32,638 nucleotides of DNA from Streptomyces plumbidurans (GTDB lineage Bacteria; Actinomycetota; Actinomycetes; Streptomycetales; Streptomycetaceae): assembly GCF_019857225.1 (NCBI RefSeq), contig NZ_JAFJSY010000101.1:1-32638 (forward strand), in the 5' to 3' direction. Shown here one piece after another: positions 30,574 through 32,638 of the stretch; the stretch's first letter is position 1; the number at the start of each line of letters is the position of its first letter. The notes under the pieces were generated by a model. The model saw only the letters and a list, made by a program, of their open reading frames with translations. It was not told the origin of the DNA and ran no database searches. A program made the translations under genes and the position numbers.

Positions 30574-30861
30574 ATGTCCTCATTGCTGTTCGAAGCCCAC
30601 AACCTCCTCGCCGCAGGCGTGCCCCAGCCCAAGAGCCAGTCCGTGCCGGGGCTGAGCGACAAGGTCGACAAGGTCCTCGGCGCGGTCTCCTGGGCGGGTA
30701 CGGCAGCCGGTGTGCTGGGTGTGCTGATCACCGGCGCGATGATGGCCGTGTCCCTCAAGCGCGGCGAGAGCTCGGAGCACATGAGCCGGCTCGGCATGGT
30801 GCTCGGCGGCTGCGTCCTGATCTCCAGCGCCGGCCCGCTGATGACCTTCGTCTTCCAGTGA
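30574..30861 (+). CDS. Small two-helix membrane protein, 95 aa, paralogue of the preceding gene
   Basis: It is the same length as the gene at 30192-30479 and shares W-x-x-TAAGV-x-GV, M-A-x-x-L-x-RGE-x-x-E and the second helix ending in a Ser-Ala-x-Pro-Leu. Membrane segments are at about 36-58 and 72-92. ATG 30574 has GGAG eight bases upstream. It overlaps the next gene by GTGA. The pair is probably a duplication giving two subunits of one membrane complex. Confidence 0.75.
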   Translation: MSSLLFEAHNLLAAGVPQPKSQSVPGLSDKVDKVLGAVSWAGTAAGVLGVLITGAMMAVSLKRGESSEHMSRLGMVLGGCVLISSAGPLMTFVFQ

Positions 30862-31628
30862 GCCGTCCGGTGGACAAGCGCCTACGCAGGCTGCGGCGGG
30901 CCCCGGAACCGGGGCCGTACTGGAAGCAGCGCAGCTGGCAGTGGTCGGCGGGATTCCTCGGCCTGGTCGTACTGGTCGGCGGGTTCATCGCCCTGACCTC
31001 CGGCGGCGACGACGCGAACGCGGCGGCCGACGGCCCGCTGTCCCACAAGTCCGGGCCGCGCAACAGCCGTCCCCAGGGCTGCCGGACCGACGACAGCGCG
31101 GGCAGCGCGCTGCCCGAGTCGGCGCCGAAGGACATCACCTGGCACAGGCTCGGTGTCGGGCGGATACCCGTCTCCGCCTCGGCCGGGCCCACCCGGACGG
31201 ACGGGCCGGTGCACTGGTGCTTCGCGCACACCCCCGTCGGTGCCGCGCTGGCCGCCACCGTCATCCCGTCCCAGATGAGCGGGTCCGGTTGGGAGACCGT
31301 CTGCCGGCAACAGGTCGTGGAGGGCAACGGACGCAAGCTGTTCGAGTTCCAGCGCTCGGCCTACCAGGACATCGACAGCGCCGCCGACACGGGCGGCGGC
31401 GCTGTCGGCTCGTACGCCGGCTTCTCGGTGACCTCGTACACGAGCGGGACGGCGAAGATCCGCCTGCTGCTCACGTCCACCCAGGGCTATGGGACGACCA
31501 CGATCGTCGTGCGCTGGAGCGACGGCGACTGGAAGCTCGTACCCACCGACGACGGCTCCCTCTACACGACGGTGGCACCGGTCGAGGGCAGCCCCAGCGG
31601 CTACATCCCGTGGGGAGGCACGACATGA
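30858..31628 (+). CDS. Single-pass membrane protein of the secretion-like cluster, 256 aa
   Basis: A basic cytoplasmic head (KRLRRLRRAPEP) is followed by one membrane segment (about 29-48, WSAGFLGLVVLVGGFIALTS) and a roughly 200-residue extracellular domain. The domain has two Cys (in QGCRTDD and WCFAH) and a third in VCRQQ, beta-rich segments and the end WSDGDWKLVPTDDGSLYTTV, which resembles NTF2-like (VirB8/TcpC-type) domains of conjugation systems. The GTG at 30858 overlaps the previous stop; the gene overlaps the next by ATGA. A VirB8-like assembly role is inference from topology and neighbourhood. Confidence 0.7.
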   Translation: MSRPVDKRLRRLRRAPEPGPYWKQRSWQWSAGFLGLVVLVGGFIALTSGGDDANAAADGPLSHKSGPRNSRPQGCRTDDSAGSALPESAPKDITWHRLGVGRIPVSASAGPTRTDGPVHWCFAHTPVGAALAATVIPSQMSGSGWETVCRQQVVEGNGRKLFEFQRSAYQDIDSAADTGGGAVGSYAGFSVTSYTSGTAKIRLLLTSTQGYGTTTIVVRWSDGDWKLVPTDDGSLYTTVAPVEGSPSGYIPWGGTT

Positions 31629-32638
31629 ACTGCGACTCGTCCGGCAACCCCATCGTGGATTTCTTCACGGGCTTCTTCAGCTTCCTGGGCAACCCCATCG
31701 GGACGATCCTGAACCAGATCGCCAAGGCCATCCTCGCTGCCGCGATCAAGGTGTTCGCGACCCTGACGGTCAACGTGCCCACCCTGACGGGAACGGGCAC
31801 GTCGAAGGACGTCAGCAACCAGACCCAGTGGCTCGTCGTCTATCTCGCGGTCGGCTCGATCCTCGTCGCCTGCGCCCGCATGGCCCTGGAGCGCAAACCC
31901 ACCGCGGGCACGACCGCCCTGAAGGGCATGCTCCGGGTCGTCCTGGTCTCGGGCGCGGCGACCACCGTCGTGCTGGCCGCCGCCAGTGTGGCGGACGACT
32001 ACGCGTCCTACCTGTTCGACAACGGTGCGCAGGACGTGCTGTCGGACGTCGGCTCCTGCAGCACCGGCTCCACCGCCGAGGCCATCCTGCTCCTGGTCCT
32101 GGCCTTCCTGCTGCTGATCGGCGGGATCATCCAGACGATCCTGATGTACATCCGGCTCGGCGTGATGATCATTCTGCTCGGCACCCTGCCGCTGGCCGCG
32201 GCGGCGTCGATGACCGAGTGGGGCGCCGGATGGTGGCGCAAGCACATCGGCTGGATGATCGCCTGGCTGCTGTACAAGCCGGCGGCCGGTCTCGTGCTGT
32301 ACACCGGCGCGGCCATGTTCACGCAGAGCAAGTCCGGCAAGGACCCCCAGATCGACGAGCGCATCGCCGGCATCGGCGTGATGCTCCTGTCCGCGGTCGC
32401 CCTGCCCGCTCTGCTGAAACTCATCGTGCCCGCCACCGCCGCGCTCGGCGGAGGCGGCGCGTACTCCGAGGCGATGCAGGGCGTGGGCGGCCAACTCGCC
32501 AGCGGGGCCAAGTCGCTCGGCGGCAGCGGCGGTTCCGGCGGCGCGGGCCACGCCGGGCCCAGCGGGCCCAGCGGCGCCTCGGGGACCACGGGCGGTGGCG
32601 GATCGTCCGGGGCGAACGGTGCCGACGGCGGCAGCGGC
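31625..32638 (+). CDS. VirB6/TrbL-like polytopic membrane protein (3' end outside window)
   Basis: 338 codons are visible and no stop is reached. Six membrane segments lie at about 67-87, 103-123, 151-172, 176-195, 207-232 and 247-272. Before them an amphipathic head (NPIVDFFTGFFSFLGNPIG) is seen, and after them a long Gly/Ser-rich tail (from about 275) continues past the edge. WWRKHIGWMIAWLLYKPAAGLVLYTGAAMF is the best-conserved-looking segment. The layout matches the VirB6/TrbL-type inner-membrane component of actinobacterial type IV secretion-like systems. ATG 31625 overlaps the preceding stop (ATGA). An ATPase of the VirB4 type would be expected just beyond the window. Confidence 0.78.
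   Translation, partial: MNCDSSGNPIVDFFTGFFSFLGNPIGTILNQIAKAILAAAIKVFATLTVNVPTLTGTGTSKDVSNQTQWLVVYLAVGSILVACARMALERKPTAGTTALKGMLRVVLVSGAATTVVLAAASVADDYASYLFDNGAQDVLSDVGSCSTGSTAEAILLLVLAFLLLIGGIIQTILMYIRLGVMIILLGTLPLAAAASMTEWGAGWWRKHIGWMIAWLLYKPAAGLVLYTGAAMFTQSKSGKDPQIDERIAGIGVMLLSAVALPALLKLIVPATAALGGGGAYSEAMQGVGGQLASGAKSLGGSGGSGGAGHAGPSGPSGASGTTGGGGSSGANGADGGSG

Overview
The window is high-GC, densely packed with overlapping genes and rich in GTG and TTG starts. Together with WXG100-like proteins, an F420-type oxidoreductase, a SAM-IV-like riboswitch and an actinobacterial conjugation-like cluster, this points to a Streptomyces or close relative. All calls come from reading the sequence; no database search was run.

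Layout. (1) 1-2640, minus strand: a decaying, partly duplicated cluster of type VII secretion-type (WXG100/LXG-like) proteins. It includes a large gene interrupted by an in-frame TAG and a 38-residue gene stump next to a second copy of its neighbour. (2) 2641-3279: no gene that I can support. (3) 3280-5260, minus: a DszC/SfnB-like flavin monooxygenase followed by an Rrf2-type regulator. (4) 5263-16121, minus: one long operon running from a promoter, SAM-IV-like riboswitch and cysteine-containing leader peptide through an amino-acid-type ABC importer (permease, ATPase, lipoprotein), a GNAT acetyltransferase, four luciferase-like monooxygenases (LLMs), the flavin reductase SsuE and the alkanesulfonate monooxygenase SsuD. 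(5) 16145-17263, minus: a glutathione-transferase-like protein with its own leader peptide. (6) 17361-22046, plus: a divergent unit with a leader peptide, two LLMs that repeat a pair from region 4, an F420-type LLM and a DUF1684 protein. (7) 22106-26941, plus: a fourth leader peptide, a C-rich leader, an oligopeptide-type binding lipoprotein, a permease that looks like a DppB/DppC deletion fusion, and a double-ATPase. (8) 26961-29396, minus: an ECF sigma factor, a helical-repeat protein and a lytic-transglycosylase-like membrane protein that lacks the catalytic Glu. (9) 29521-32638, plus: a type IV secretion-like cluster of a DUF6668-like protein, two paralogous small two-helix membrane proteins, a single-pass membrane protein and a VirB6/TrbL-like protein cut by the window end.

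How it fits together. Regions 3-7 read as one organosulfur-scavenging island. Two ABC importers bring in sulfur compounds, and SsuE-type reduced flavin feeds SsuD, the other LLMs and the DszC-like enzyme, which would release sulfite. Sulfur status appears to be read in several ways: SAM by the riboswitch, cysteine supply by four leader peptides that share an (R/H)-h-D-x-x-R-x-x-S core, and perhaps an Rrf2/CymR-like repressor acting at a 17-bp CCTA-N9-TAGG box found at two promoters. The substrates cannot be told from sequence.
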